64,000 nucleotides of DNA from Serinibacter arcticus (lineage in GTDB: Bacteria; Actinomycetota; Actinomycetes; Actinomycetales; Beutenbergiaceae), in assembly GCF_003121705.1 (NCBI RefSeq), contig NZ_PYHR01000002.1, positions 434,001 through 498,000 on the forward strand. The letters are read 5' to 3'. Both the position numbers and the translations under genes were made by a program. The notes under the pieces were generated by a model. It was not told the DNA's origin. It did no database searches and saw only the letters and a list, made by a program, of their open reading frames with translations. Shown in pieces: positions 51,947 through 60,693 of the stretch; the first letter of the stretch is position 1; each line of letters starts with the position of its first letter.

Positions 51947-52913
51947 GGGCCACCCCCGTGAGGGCTGCGACGGCGCGCAGCCGCGTCAGGACGGCGTCGC
52001 GCAGGGGCGGCGGGTCCAGGACGACGACGGCATCGGTCTGGCCGGCCAGCAGCCCGGCGAGGTCCTCGACGTCGCCCAGCGACAGCTCGAGCACGTCCCA
52101 GCCCTCCCACTCCCCCGCGCCCGGCGTCGTGCTGCGGGCGCGCAGCCGGACCTCGGCGGCACGCTCGGGGCGGACGGCGACCGTGGCGGGTGCGGTCCGG
52201 GCCGACGAGTCCGACGGGCCCGTCGCGGCGCCTCCGCGCGGCGCCGTCGCGGAGCCCGCGGCCCCGACCTTCACCGAACCGGTGATGCGCGAGAGCCGGA
52301 ACAGCCGCTCGGCGTCGCGGACGAGGTCGTGACCCTGGACGTACCAGGCGCCGTCGCGCACGAGGAGTCGCCACGGCTCCACCCGGCGCTGCCCCGGGGC
52401 CGCCGAGGTCGCGGCACGGTAGGTGAACGTCACCGCGGCCCGGTCCTCGATCGCGGTCAGCAGCGGGTCGAAGGTCGCCGTCGGGGGTGGGATGCGCAGC
52501 ACGTGGCCGCTGAGCTCGGGCGACGCGGCCGGCGCGACGGCGCGCAGCTTCGTCAGCGCGCGCCGGGCCGGCAGGTCGAGGTGGGCGCCGTCCCAGACCT
52601 GGGCGGCGACGCTCAGCACACCGATCTCGGCCGGGGTGAGGTCGACGCGCGGCAGGTCGTAGCCGTCGAGGTCGATGCGGTAGCCGATGTCGTCGCCGTG
52701 GGCGTCGTCGGTGAGGGTGACCAGCGGGATGCCGAGCTCCCGGAGGGTCACCTTGTCGCGCTCGAACATGCGCTCGAACGCGTCGTCGTTGCTCGCCTGC
52801 GAGTAGCCGTTCACGGTGGACCGGACGTCCTGCTTGGTCATCCGGTGCTCGGTGTGGGTCAGCGCGATCACGAGGTCGAGGAGCCGTTCAGCCGGCGTCA
52901 CGGATGTGGACAT
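51939..52913 (-). CDS. pafB: PafB, WYL-domain regulator
   Basis: The 324-residue protein has an HTH of the PafB type (RLLDLVIALTHTEHRMTKQD, VRSTVNGYSQASNDDAFERM) and the WYL-domain DGAWYVQGHDLVRDAERLFR. A long Ala/Gly/Ser-rich linker follows near residue 225. It partners PafC in the DNA-damage response. The ATG at 52913 is used; a GTG immediately before it is also possible. The divergent gene starts 24 bases upstream, so a single short promoter region serves both. Confidence 0.92.
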   Translation of the reverse strand: MSTSVTPAERLLDLVIALTHTEHRMTKQDVRSTVNGYSQASNDDAFERMFERDKVTLRELGIPLVTLTDDAHGDDIGYRIDLDGYDLPRVDLTPAEIGVLSVAAQVWDGAHLDLPARRALTKLRAVAPAASPELSGHVLRIPPPTATFDPLLTAIEDRAAVTFTYRAATSAAPGQRRVEPWRLLVRDGAWYVQGHDLVRDAERLFRLSRITGSVKVGAAGSATAPRGGAATGPSDSSARTAPATVAVRPERAAEVRLRARSTTPGAGEWEGWDVLELSLGDVEDLAGLLAGQTDAVVVLDPPPLRDAVLTRLRAVAALTGVARG

Positions 52914-52936
52914 CACCGGCCAGCCTAGTGCGCGGC

Positions 52937-54475
52937 ATGATGGTCGCCATGATCATCTGGCGCGACGGCGTGGTGACGGCGACCGGAACGTCGTGGCGGG
53001 GTGCGGTGGAGCTGCGCGTGGAGATCACGGCTGGCCCGGCCGCACCGGTCTCGGTGGCCCCCGGGACGGTCGTCAAAGCGCTCGCCTACCCCGAGCTGGT
53101 CGGGACGCCACGGGTCGGCGACCGCGTCAGCCTCACCTGCTCGGCGCTGGCCCGCGGCCTCGGGACGGGGGGCTACGCGATGGTCGCGGCGATCCCCGAC
53201 GCGCTGCCCGCCGATCCGCCGCCCTCCCCCGGCCACCTCGTCAAGGCGCGCTACACGCCGCTCCAGTCCATGGTGCTCGGGGTCGACGAGCAGGAGTCCG
53301 ACTCCCACGCGGTGCTGGCCGACGCGGACGACCTCGGCGGGATGCCGGTCGTCGTCGCCGACCTGCACTCCGCGCTCCCGGCCGTCCTCGCGGGGCTGCG
53401 GGCCGAGGCCGCGGCCGCCGGCCGGCCCGCTCCCCGCGTCGCGTACGTGATGACCGACGGCGGGGCGCTGCCTGCCTGGTTCTCCCGCTCGCTCGCCCAG
53501 CTGCGCGAGGCGGGCTGGCTCGAGGCGTCCGTCACGGTCGGGCAGGCGTTCGGCGGCGACCTCGAGGCCGTCACGCTGCACTCGGGGCTGCTGGCCGCGA
53601 AGCACGTGCTCGGCGTCGACGTCGTGATCGTCGCGCAGGGGCCGGGCAACCTCGGGACGGGCACACGCTGGGGCTTCTCGGGCGTGGCCGCGGGCGAGGC
53701 GCTCAACGCCGTCGCGGTCCTGGGCGGCCGGGGGGTGGCATCGCTGCGGGTGTCCAACGCCGACGCGCGGGGGCGGCACCGGGGCGTCTCCCACCACTCG
53801 ACGACCGCCTACGGTCGCGTGGCGCTGGCGGCGAGCGACGTCGTCGTGCCGGTCTCCCACCACCGTCACGACGTGCCGGGCTGGGACGCGGACCTGGGTC
53901 GCTACGTGATGCTCTCGGCGCAGGAGATCACCGCGCCGCACACGCCGCACCGCCTCGTCCCGGTCCCGGTCGCGGGACTGGAGGTCGCGCTCCGGGACGT
54001 CCCGGTCCGGCTCTCCACGATGGGGCGGACGCTCCAGGACGATGCGACGCCGTTCCTCGCGGCCGCCGCCGCGGGGCGGTGGGCGGCGCGCCTGCTCGCC
54101 CCGGTGACGGGAACGATCTGGCACCTCGCGCTCGAGTCCGACTGGGCTCGCGCCGTCGAGCACGGGAGCTACGAGACGTCCACGCGCGACTGCCCGCTGG
54201 CCGAGGTCGGTTTCGTCCACGCGTCCCTGGACCACCAGGTCGACGGCGTGGCCGCGGCGGTGTACGGCGACCTCGCCGGATCCGGCGCCGTGCTGCTGGA
54301 GATCGACGCCGACGCGCTGGCTGCGGGCGGGGTGGCCGTGGTGCGCGAACCCGGCTCGCCCGACCAGAGCGGCGACCGGTTCCCGCACGTCTACGGCGCG
54401 GTCCCGGTGACGGCGGTCCGCGCGGTCCGGCCCTGGCGCGGGACGCTCGCGGCGACGACCGGCGCGGGGTCCTAG
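52937..54475 (+). CDS. DUF3866-DUF952 fusion protein
   Basis: The 512-residue protein has an N-terminal DUF3866 region of about 380 residues: MVLGVDEQESDSHAVLADAD, SLRVSNADARGRHRGVSHHS and VVPVSHHRHDVPGWDADLGR. A C-terminal DUF952 domain begins GTIWHLALESDWARAVEHGS and ends FPHVYGAVPVTAVRAVRPWR. DUF3866 is common in actinobacteria, often near PafBC. DUF952 is a small glutathione-S-transferase-like fold domain usually found as a separate protein. The fusion is unusual. The start of MMVAMIIWRDG at 52937 is chosen, and ATG at 52949 is an alternative. Its stop is within a 15-bp repeat array. Confidence 0.85.
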   Translation: MMVAMIIWRDGVVTATGTSWRGAVELRVEITAGPAAPVSVAPGTVVKALAYPELVGTPRVGDRVSLTCSALARGLGTGGYAMVAAIPDALPADPPPSPGHLVKARYTPLQSMVLGVDEQESDSHAVLADADDLGGMPVVVADLHSALPAVLAGLRAEAAAAGRPAPRVAYVMTDGGALPAWFSRSLAQLREAGWLEASVTVGQAFGGDLEAVTLHSGLLAAKHVLGVDVVIVAQGPGNLGTGTRWGFSGVAAGEALNAVAVLGGRGVASLRVSNADARGRHRGVSHHSTTAYGRVALAASDVVVPVSHHRHDVPGWDADLGRYVMLSAQEITAPHTPHRLVPVPVAGLEVALRDVPVRLSTMGRTLQDDATPFLAAAAAGRWAARLLAPVTGTIWHLALESDWARAVEHGSYETSTRDCPLAEVGFVHASLDHQVDGVAAAVYGDLAGSGAVLLEIDADALAAGGVAVVREPGSPDQSGDRFPHVYGAVPVTAVRAVRPWRGTLAATTGAGS

Positions 54476-54542
54476 CAGGCGGGGTCCTAGCCGGGAGGGT
54501 CCTGGGCGGCAGGGTCCTCGCCGGCAGGGTCCTGGGCGGGGC
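54468..54542. repeat. Five-copy 15-bp tandem repeat at a gene end
   Basis: GGTCCT recurs at 54468, 54483, 54498, 54513 and 54528, a strict 15-base period with units such as GGTCCTAGCAGGCGG. The first unit contains the TAG stop of the DUF3866-DUF952 gene and the second carries another TAG. On the minus strand the array would encode DPAGE-like pentapeptides beyond the GNAT stop. Copy number may vary between strains. Confidence 0.85.
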
Positions 54543-54566
54543 CTCGACCCCGCCCCCGGCCCGGCC

Positions 54567-55715
54567 TCACACGATCGGGACGTCCCGGTGCCAGGACTCG
54601 GTCACGTAGCGCAGCCGCCACCCCAGCGCGGAGTAGATCTCCTGGGCGCGCGTGGAGGAGTCGGCGTCGACCTCGAGCCCGACGCGGTCGCGGCCGCGGC
54701 TCGCGGCGTCGGCCACGATCGAGTGCAGCAGGCCCTTGGCCACGCCGCGCCCGCGGGCCGTCCCCAGCACGCCGAGGTAGGACACGTAGGAGCCGTCCGG
54801 CCCGTCCTGGCTCTCGCTCACCGTTCCCACGAGGGCGCCGACCGGGATCGGTTCCCCGGGGCGATCGACGAGCTCCGCGAGCCACCAGTGGTCCCACCGG
54901 TGCCCCGGGTCCTCGCGGAGTCGGTGCAGGAACTCGTCGAACGTCTCGGCCCACGAGTTGAAGTGGTCGGTGAAGGCGTCCTCGAGGATCTCGTGGACGG
55001 CCCGCAGGTCGGACTCCTCTGGCAGCCCGACGCCGTCGCGACGCACGAGACGGAACCGCACGCCCGAGCGCTCCCACGAGTGCGGATCGGTGACCAGGTC
55101 GGCGTCCTCGTCCTGCGCCGGGCGCGACATCTGCCACCAGGTGCGGACCTTGGCGAAGTCGGCGGCGGCCAGCCAGGCGTGCAGCCGCTCGTCGGCGGCG
55201 AAGGCCCCGGTGTCGATCTGCTGGACGTCGAGGCCGCGGGCCGAGCCCACGGCGGCGGCCTGGGCGACGGCCCAGTCGACGAGGACGCTCGCGCAGGCGT
55301 CAGCCTCGGCGGTGGGGAGGTCGTGGCTCACGACGTGGACCAGCAGCATCCGGCCGCCGGCGCGGTCGTGCACGCTGCCCCAGGCCTGGATCCGCTCGCG
55401 GCCGTCGAGCACGACGACGTTGGCGCGGGTGCGCTCCGCGGGGACGCCGATCTCACCGAGCACCGCGGCCTCGTCCGACCCCGGCCACCCGCGACCGCGA
55501 GCCTCGTGGTCGCGCAGCAGGGCCGTCAGCCGCTCGACGACGGCCGGGTCGCCGGCGTCGGGCCGGGCCACCGTCCATCCAGGTGGGAGCGCCGGCGTGA
55601 CCGGGAGCACCGCCGCCGGGTCGTCGACGAATCGGGACTCCGCGGGGGGCGCGACGTCCTCGACGGGCGCGGCGTCCTCGGGGGGCGCGGACTCCTGGCG
55701 AGTCGCGTCGGGCAT
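54567..55715 (-). CDS. Twin-domain GNAT N-acetyltransferase
   Basis: The 382-residue protein has an acidic Pro-rich leader (QESAPPEDAAPVEDVAPPAE). A first GNAT-like domain and a second, better conserved one follow, with VSYLGVLGTARGRGVAKGLL, the R-G-x-G-V-A acetyl-CoA loop, and VGLEVDADSSTRAQEIYSAL. The acceptor is unknown. A KNAT-like twin arrangement is also seen in mycothiol synthase, but the active segments do not clearly match. AAGGAG lies before the ATG. It is preceded by a PH-domain gene on the same strand. Confidence 0.82.
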   Translation of the reverse strand: MPDATRQESAPPEDAAPVEDVAPPAESRFVDDPAAVLPVTPALPPGWTVARPDAGDPAVVERLTALLRDHEARGRGWPGSDEAAVLGEIGVPAERTRANVVVLDGRERIQAWGSVHDRAGGRMLLVHVVSHDLPTAEADACASVLVDWAVAQAAAVGSARGLDVQQIDTGAFAADERLHAWLAAADFAKVRTWWQMSRPAQDEDADLVTDPHSWERSGVRFRLVRRDGVGLPEESDLRAVHEILEDAFTDHFNSWAETFDEFLHRLREDPGHRWDHWWLAELVDRPGEPIPVGALVGTVSESQDGPDGSYVSYLGVLGTARGRGVAKGLLHSIVADAASRGRDRVGLEVDADSSTRAQEIYSALGWRLRYVTESWHRDVPIV

Positions 55716-55741
55716 GGGGGTGCTCCTTCCGAGGTCCGGGC

Positions 55742-56215
55742 TCAGCGGTCGACCGCGGTCCCGTACCGGTTCACGAGGGCGGCGAGACGCCGCGCCTCCT
55801 GGATCGAGCGATCGCCGTCGGCCTTCTGGATGGCCATCACCGCGATCTCGTCGCCCTCCGCGAGGTCCAGCTGGGCCCAGGCGCGGTCGGCGGAGTAGCG
55901 CACGGAGACGACCTCGGCCCACTCCAGGCGACGGGTGGTCAGCAGGTTGCGCACCGTCAGGCCGTCGGCGTCCGGCACCGCACGGACCGTGGCCTGGCGC
56001 CAGAGGATGCCCCAGAGCACGCAGGAGAACACGATCATCAGCAGGTAGTCGTCCGGCGCGAGCCGGGTGGCCGCGTTGGGCCGCACGAACACGAACAGCG
56101 CGACGAGGCTGACGAGCACGACGATCGACAGCACGGCTGCCACCAGCCGCGCCCAGCGGGGCTGGAACGGTGCGAGGACGGCGTCTGTCGGGGACACGGG
56201 TGTCGGCGTCGTCAC
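55742..56215 (-). CDS. PH-domain membrane protein
   Basis: The 157-residue protein has two membrane segments (LVAAVLSIVVLVSLVALFVF and DYLLMIVFSCVLWGILWRQA). A bacterial PH (bPH) domain RAVPDADGLTVRNLLTTRRL follows, then EWAEVVSVRY and DEIAVMAIQKADG. This is a second, unrelated-position PH gene besides the one at 5.6 kb. GTG at 56215 starts 7 bases after hisG ends, so it is likely co-transcribed with the his genes, as commonly seen in actinobacteria. Confidence 0.8.
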   Translation of the reverse strand: MTTPTPVSPTDAVLAPFQPRWARLVAAVLSIVVLVSLVALFVFVRPNAATRLAPDDYLLMIVFSCVLWGILWRQATVRAVPDADGLTVRNLLTTRRLEWAEVVSVRYSADRAWAQLDLAEGDEIAVMAIQKADGDRSIQEARRLAALVNRYGTAVDR

Positions 56216-56222
56216 GGGGGCG

Positions 56223-57065
56223 TCAGAGGCGGGTCGCGTGGATCTGCGTGACGAGGATGGCGCGGGCGCCGATCTCGTAGAGCTCGTCCATGATCCGGTG
56301 GCTCGCGCGGCGCGGGACCATCACCCGGACGGCGGCCCAGCCGCGGTCGTGCAGCGGCGAGACGGTCGGCGACTCGAGGCCGGGCGAGATCTCGACGGCG
56401 CGGGCCACGCGCTCGACGGGGATGTCGTAGTCCATGAGGACGTACTCGCGGGCGGTCAGGACGCCGGCGATCCGGCGGTCGAGCGTGTCGAAGCCGGGGC
56501 GCGGGTCGCCGAGGGGGCGGATCAGCACGGCCTCGGAGGCGAGGATCTGGTCGCCGAAGGTCGACAGGCCGGCGGCCCGCAGGGTCGAGCCGGTCTCGAC
56601 GACGTCGGCGACGGCGTCGGCCACGCCGAGCTGGACCGTGGACTCGATCGCGCCGTCGAGGCGGACGACCTCGGCCGTCACGCCGCGGCCGGCGAGGTGG
56701 CGCTCGACCAGGACCTTGTACGACGTGGCGATGCGCTTGCCCTCGAGGTCCTCGACCGAGGTGATCTCGCTGGCCGGGGCCGCGAAGTGGAAGCTCGAGC
56801 GCGCGAACCCGAGGGCGCGGTGCTCGATGGCCTCGACGCCGGAGTCGATGAGCAGGTCGCGGCCGGTGATGCCGGCGTCCACCGTGCCCGAGCCGACGTA
56901 GACGGCGATGTCGCGCGGACGGAGGAAGAAGAACTCGACCTCGTTGTCCGCGTCGGTCAGGACGAGCTCACGGGAGTCGCGGCGCTGGCGGTAGCCCGCC
57001 TCGGTGAGCATGGTGGTGGCGGGCTCGCTGAGCGAACCCTTGTTCGGGACGGCGATACGAAGCAC
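56223..57065 (-). CDS. hisG: ATP phosphoribosyltransferase, long form
   Basis: The 280-residue enzyme joins ATP and PRPP in the first step of histidine synthesis. [20 protein letters not shown] opens the protein and [20 protein letters not shown] holds the active-site region. [19 protein letters not shown] is the PRPP-binding loop. The C-terminal HisG_C domain with ISPLHDRGW-like text ([20 protein letters not shown]) makes it the long, histidine-feedback type that does not need HisZ. GTG at 57065 follows hisE by 47 bases. Confidence 0.93.
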   Translation of the reverse strand: MLRIAVPNKGSLSEPATTMLTEAGYRQRRDSRELVLTDADNEVEFFFLRPRDIAVYVGSGTVDAGITGRDLLIDSGVEAIEHRALGFARSSFHFAAPASEITSVEDLEGKRIATSYKVLVERHLAGRGVTAEVVRLDGAIESTVQLGVADAVADVVETGSTLRAAGLSTFGDQILASEAVLIRPLGDPRPGFDTLDRRIAGVLTAREYVLMDYDIPVERVARAVEISPGLESPTVSPLHDRGWAAVRVMVPRRASHRIMDELYEIGARAILVTQIHATRL

Positions 57066-57112
57066 GGTGGCGGGGCTTTCTGCTGGTGAGGCGGACGGGC
57101 GGGAGCGAACCG

Positions 57113-57376
57113 TCACAGATGTCGGTAGACGTCCTGCAGCGTCAGACCCTTCGCGATCATCATCACCTGGACGTGGTACAGCAGCTGCGAGATCTCCTCG
57201 GCCGCCTCCTGGTCGCTCTGGAACTCGGCGGCCATCCAGGACTCCGCCGCCTCCTCCACGAGCTTCTTGCCGATGAAGTGGACACCGGCGTCGAGCTCGG
57301 CGACGGTGCCGGAGCCCTCGGGGCGGGTGACCGCCTTCTCCGAGAGCTCGGCGAACAGGGATTCGAACGTCTTCAC
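57113..57376 (-). CDS. hisE: Phosphoribosyl-ATP pyrophosphatase
   Basis: The 87-residue enzyme removes pyrophosphate from phosphoribosyl-ATP in histidine synthesis. Its MazG-like core is [40 protein letters not shown] and [18 protein letters not shown] on the minus strand lies 6 bases before the GTG, indicating a leaderless mRNA and a separate promoter from the ribY-like gene 72 bases upstream. It leads hisG as in other actinobacteria. Confidence 0.93.
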   Translation of the reverse strand: MKTFESLFAELSEKAVTRPEGSGTVAELDAGVHFIGKKLVEEAAESWMAAEFQSDQEAAEEISQLLYHVQVMMIAKGLTLQDVYRHL

Positions 57377-57448
57377 ACCCCCAGGGTATCGCCGCCCCGG
57401 GGCCCGACCCCTGGCCGTCCAGCACTCGGCGGCCGCGGAGCGGGGCTC

Positions 57449-58473
57449 TCAGCCCTCGTTCTCGACGGCGGCGTTGGTGTAGCCGCCGTCCGGAACGGCC
57501 GTGATCATGCCGGCCGCGAGCATCGCCTGCGCCATCGCGTCCCAGGTCGCCGGGTCGGTGGTGCCCGACGTGCTCAGCAGCGGGATCGTGGCCTCGAGCA
57601 CCGCGAGGGCGTCGGTGCGGGCGGACGCGGTCAGGCCCGGGATGTGCTCGCCGGCGATGTCGACGGCGGCCGCGGGATCGGCGATCGTCGCCTCGACCCC
57701 GCGCAGCGTCGCGGCCACGAACGCGGCCCGCTGGGCGTCGGTCAGGTCGCTGGTGTCCGGGAGGGCCACCCCGACGCTCACGAGGGCCTCGGGCTCGAGC
57801 GCCCGCACGGGCAGGTCCGCGGCGGCCAGGCGAACGGCGTCGCCGTTCACGTAGCCCATGACGGCGTCGACCTGATCGGTCAGCAGCGCGGACGTCTGCG
57901 TGAACCCGATCGAGGCGATCGTCACGTCGTCCGGGGTGAGCCCCGCGCCGTCGAGCAGCGTCAGGAGCCCGAGGTAGGTCGCCCCGAACTCGCCGGGGAC
58001 CCCGATCGTGAGCCCGGCGAGGTCAGCGGGCTCGGTGACGTCCGAGTCCTCGGGGACGAGCAGCGCCACCGGCGAGGTGTCGTACAGCGTGGTGATCTGC
58101 ACCAGGTCGCCGCCCGCCGCGCGCTGGGCGAGGACCTCGTCCCCGCTCGCGACGACGAGGTCCTCCTCGCCCTGCTCGATCGCGGTGAACAGGCCCTCGT
58201 TGGCGCCGTGGTGGCGCAGCGTGACGTCGAACCCGGCCTCGTCGTAGTAGCCGTTGGCCTCGGCGACGTAGAAGGGGGCGAACTGGATGTCGGGGACGTA
58301 GGTGAGCCCGACGGTGACGGCGGTGGCCGCGCCGGTCCCGCCGTCGGAGGGTCGGAGGGGCTCGGGGTGCCGGACGGGTCGGACGCGGTCGAACAGGCGA
58401 CCAGGACGAGCGCCGCGGCCGCGGACGCCGCGACGAGCAGGGACGTGCGGCGGGGGCGGGCGGGAACGATCAC
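57449..58473 (-). pseudogene. ribY: ABC transporter substrate-binding lipoprotein, RibY/NMT1-THI5-like, with a frameshift
   Basis: GTG at 58473 follows GGAG and starts a lipoprotein signal (SLLVAASAAAALVLVAC) with a lipobox LVAC. The frame reaches SGTPSPSDPP. One extra base in a C run at 58349-58360 then restores TAVTVGLTYVPDIQFAPFYV and GANEGLFTAIEQGEEDLVVA, through [20 protein letters not shown]. This is the NMT1/THI5 solute-binding fold. With an FMN riboswitch upstream, it is best read as RibY, which binds riboflavin, rather than the thiamine-precursor ThiY. The repaired length is about 341 residues. It follows the permease gene by 68 bases. Confidence 0.8.
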
Positions 58474-58541
58474 GGGGTTCTCCGGTGGGTCGGTGGGGCG
58501 GTGGGGTGCCGGTGCGGGTGCCGAGCCGTGCGGGGCTCGGC

Positions 58542-59321
58542 TCATCGCTCGGTCATCCGAGCGGCGCGCTGCTCGAGCAGGCGAACGATCGCGTAGGCGG
58601 TCATGGACGTGAGGGTGAGCACGACGAGGGTCGCGAAGAGGCCCGCCGTGTCGTTGCGGGTGCGCTGGGACTCGAGCAGTTGGCCGAGTCCTCGACCGCC
58701 GATGACGAACTCCCCGACGACGGCGCCCGTCATCGCCAGCGCGACCCCGGCCCGGAGGCCGGCGAGGAACTGGGGCAGGGCGAGCGGGGTCTCGATGTGG
58801 CGCAGCAGCCGCCAGGTGCCGGCACCGTCGACGCGCGCCGCGGCCAGCACCTCGGGGTCGAGCCCGCGCAGCCCGAGCGCCGTCGTGATCACGATCGGGA
58901 AGAAGACGAGCAGGGCGGCGAGCAGCGCCGTCGTTCCCGGTCCGTAGCCGAACCACAGGACGAGGAGCGGCGCGATCGCGACGGCGGGGATCGCCTGCGA
59001 GGCGGCGAGGTAGGGCTCCAGGGCGGCGGCCGCCGGGCGGGAGTGGACGATGAGCCACGCGAGCGGGAGGGCGACGACGACCGCGAGCAGCGCCCCCTGG
59101 GCCGCCACTCCCCCGGTCGCGCCGATGGCGGGCCAGAGATCACCGGTGGCGGCGAGCTCGCCCAGGGCGCGGACGACGGCGCTCGGCGCGGGGAGCAGGA
59201 CCGCCCCCAGTCGCCCGGCCCCCCAGGTCCACGCGAGAAGGATCGCGACGGCGAGGACGACGGCGGGCAGCACGCCGGCGGCGCCCGCGGCACCCGCGGC
59301 CCTGTCTGTTCGCCTGGTCAC
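58542..59321 (-). CDS. ribX: ABC transporter permease, RibX-like riboflavin uptake
   Basis: The 259-residue protein has five to six transmembrane helices. Its EAA motif is EVLAAARVDGAGTWRLLRHI, followed by ETPLALPQFLAGLRAGVALA. It belongs to the BPD-type permeases such as SsuC/TauC. The GTG at 59321 has GGGAGGG about 7 bases upstream. It is the first gene after an FMN riboswitch (59436-59578), strongly suggesting it imports riboflavin with the RibY-like lipoprotein. No ATPase gene is adjacent, so an ATPase encoded elsewhere must serve it. Confidence 0.85.
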   Translation of the reverse strand: MTRRTDRAAGAAGAAGVLPAVVLAVAILLAWTWGAGRLGAVLLPAPSAVVRALGELAATGDLWPAIGATGGVAAQGALLAVVVALPLAWLIVHSRPAAAALEPYLAASQAIPAVAIAPLLVLWFGYGPGTTALLAALLVFFPIVITTALGLRGLDPEVLAAARVDGAGTWRLLRHIETPLALPQFLAGLRAGVALAMTGAVVGEFVIGGRGLGQLLESQRTRNDTAGLFATLVVLTLTSMTAYAIVRLLEQRAARMTER

Positions 59322-59435
59322 TCGTCACCCTCCCGAAATCGCGTCATCGCGTTCCGGGGTGACGGGGTGCGCGAGCGCACCACGCGGGTGCACCGGACGG
59401 GCGCGCTGCGGGTGCAGCACGTCGCCGACGCACCT

Positions 59436-59578
59436 CGTGCTTCCTCCCATCCGGACTTTCACCGTCGGTCCTGGAGTTCCACCAGGTCAACCGCACCCGG
59501 TCCGAGGACTGGCCTCGTCTCAGGTGCGGGTCGCGGACTGTCACCGCCGGCTCGGACTTTCACCGACCCCGGAGCACG
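59436..59578 (-). promoter_or_regulatory. FMN riboswitch (RFN element)
   Basis: Read on the minus strand, the region contains GGTCGGTGAAAGTCCGAGCC, CCGGCGGTGACAGTCCGCGA, GGTTGACCTGGTGGAACTCC and CCGACGGTGAAAGTCCGGAT with GGGAGGAAGC. These are the conserved FMN-aptamer segments in order. P1 closes by CGTGCT (59578-59573) with AGCACG (59441-59436). It precedes the ribX-like gene by 114 bases. Inside that span GGTGCGC-GA-GCGCACC (59366-59381) can form an expression-platform hairpin. FMN binding should switch off transporter expression. Confidence 0.95.
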
Positions 59579-59726
59579 TGTGTGTTCTGGGAGCAGAATA
59601 CCGCGTCGGCGACCGCTACCGTCGTCCACGGCGCGGAGTCGTCCGGTTCGTGGACGCCTCGATCCCGTCGTCGCGTTCACGCGGGCGGGGACCGCGCGGT
59701 CGAGACGGTCGAGAGAAGGAGCGGGC

Positions 59727-60605
59727 ATGGCACGGGTCGGGATCATCGTCACGGACGGCTACTCGGTGGAGGACCCCGACGTCGACACCCCGCTGCTCCT
59801 CCCGGCGCTGCGCGAGCTCGGGCTGGACGCGGAGGCGACGGTCTGGCACGCCGACCTCGACTGGGCCGGCTACGACCTGCTCGTCCTCCGGAGCCCGTGG
59901 GACTACCCGCGACGGGTCGCGGAGTTCACCGCGTGGTTCGAGCGAGTCCAGCGGGTCACCCGGGTGCTGAACGAGCCGGCGCTCGTGCACTGGAACCTCG
60001 ACAAGCGCTATCTCGCCGAGCTGGCCGAGCGCGGGATCGGCGTCGTCCCGACCTCGTACGCGACCACGACGGCCGAGGTCGCCGCGGCCCTGGCCCCCCA
60101 CGGCGCCGGCTGGGTGGTGGTCAAGCCGTCCGTGTCGGCGGGGGCCCACGACACGGCACTGGTGCGGGCCGACTCCCCCGAGGCGGCCGAGCTCACCGGA
60201 CGCATCGTCGGCCGCGGCGCGACCGTGATGGTGCAGCCCGAGGTGCCGGAGCTGTCGCACGGGGCCGAGAAGGCGCTGTACCTCGTCGACGGCGAGCTCA
60301 CCCACGCCGTCGCGAAGGGCGCCCTGCTCGAGCGCGGGGGCGGCTTCATCGGCGGGGTCTACCAGGAGACGCCGCAGCTCGTGCCGACGACCGACGACGA
60401 GGTCGCCTTCGCCGGCGCGACGATGGCGGCCATCGCCGACGCGACCGGGTTGGAGACCCCGCTGTACGCGCGGATCGACACGGTGCTCAGCGCCGAGCAC
60501 GGCCTGGTGCTGCTGGAGGCGGAGCTGTTCGAGCCGACGTTCAACCTCCACCTCGTGCCGGAGGTCGTCCAGCGCTTCGCGGCGGCCGTTGCCGCGCGGG
60601 TGTGA
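59727..60605 (+). CDS. ATP-grasp family protein
   Basis: The 292-residue protein has an N-terminal segment (MARVGIIVTDGYSVEDPDVD) and an ATP-grasp core: LVHWNLDKRYLAELAERGIG, GWVVVKPSVSAGAHDTALV, VMVQPEVPELSHGAEKALYL and the C-terminal VLLEAELFEPTFNLHL metal ligands. Members ligate a carboxylate to an amine or thiol, and the substrates are unknown. AAGGAGCGGGC precedes the ATG. It is the first gene beyond the FMN riboswitch on the opposite strand, and a 13-bp repeat follows its stop. Confidence 0.82.
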   Translation: MARVGIIVTDGYSVEDPDVDTPLLLPALRELGLDAEATVWHADLDWAGYDLLVLRSPWDYPRRVAEFTAWFERVQRVTRVLNEPALVHWNLDKRYLAELAERGIGVVPTSYATTTAEVAAALAPHGAGWVVVKPSVSAGAHDTALVRADSPEAAELTGRIVGRGATVMVQPEVPELSHGAEKALYLVDGELTHAVAKGALLERGGGFIGGVYQETPQLVPTTDDEVAFAGATMAAIADATGLETPLYARIDTVLSAEHGLVLLEAELFEPTFNLHLVPEVVQRFAAAVAARV

Positions 60606-60626
60606 GTGCCGACCGGGGGTGATCAC

Positions 60627-60656
60627 GGCCCAGCTGTGATTGGGGCCCAGCTGTGA
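60627..60656. repeat. 13-bp direct repeat after the ATP-grasp stop
   Basis: GGCCCAGCTGTGA occurs at 60627-60639 and 60644-60656 with a 17-base period. It lies in the short gap to the convergent rpe gene. It is the fourth tandem duplication of this kind at a gene end in the window. Confidence 0.8.
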
Positions 60657-60693
60657 GTACGGCCGGGCGCTGGTGGAGGGCGGCCGCCCGTCG

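Noticed and set aside
54468-54542. CRISPR-like repeat array
   Set aside because: Units are contiguous with a 15-base period and have no spacers or cas genes; it is a simple tandem repeat.
59436-59578. TPP riboswitch because the binding protein resembles ThiY
   Set aside because: The aptamer segments match the FMN (RFN) consensus and not the THI box.
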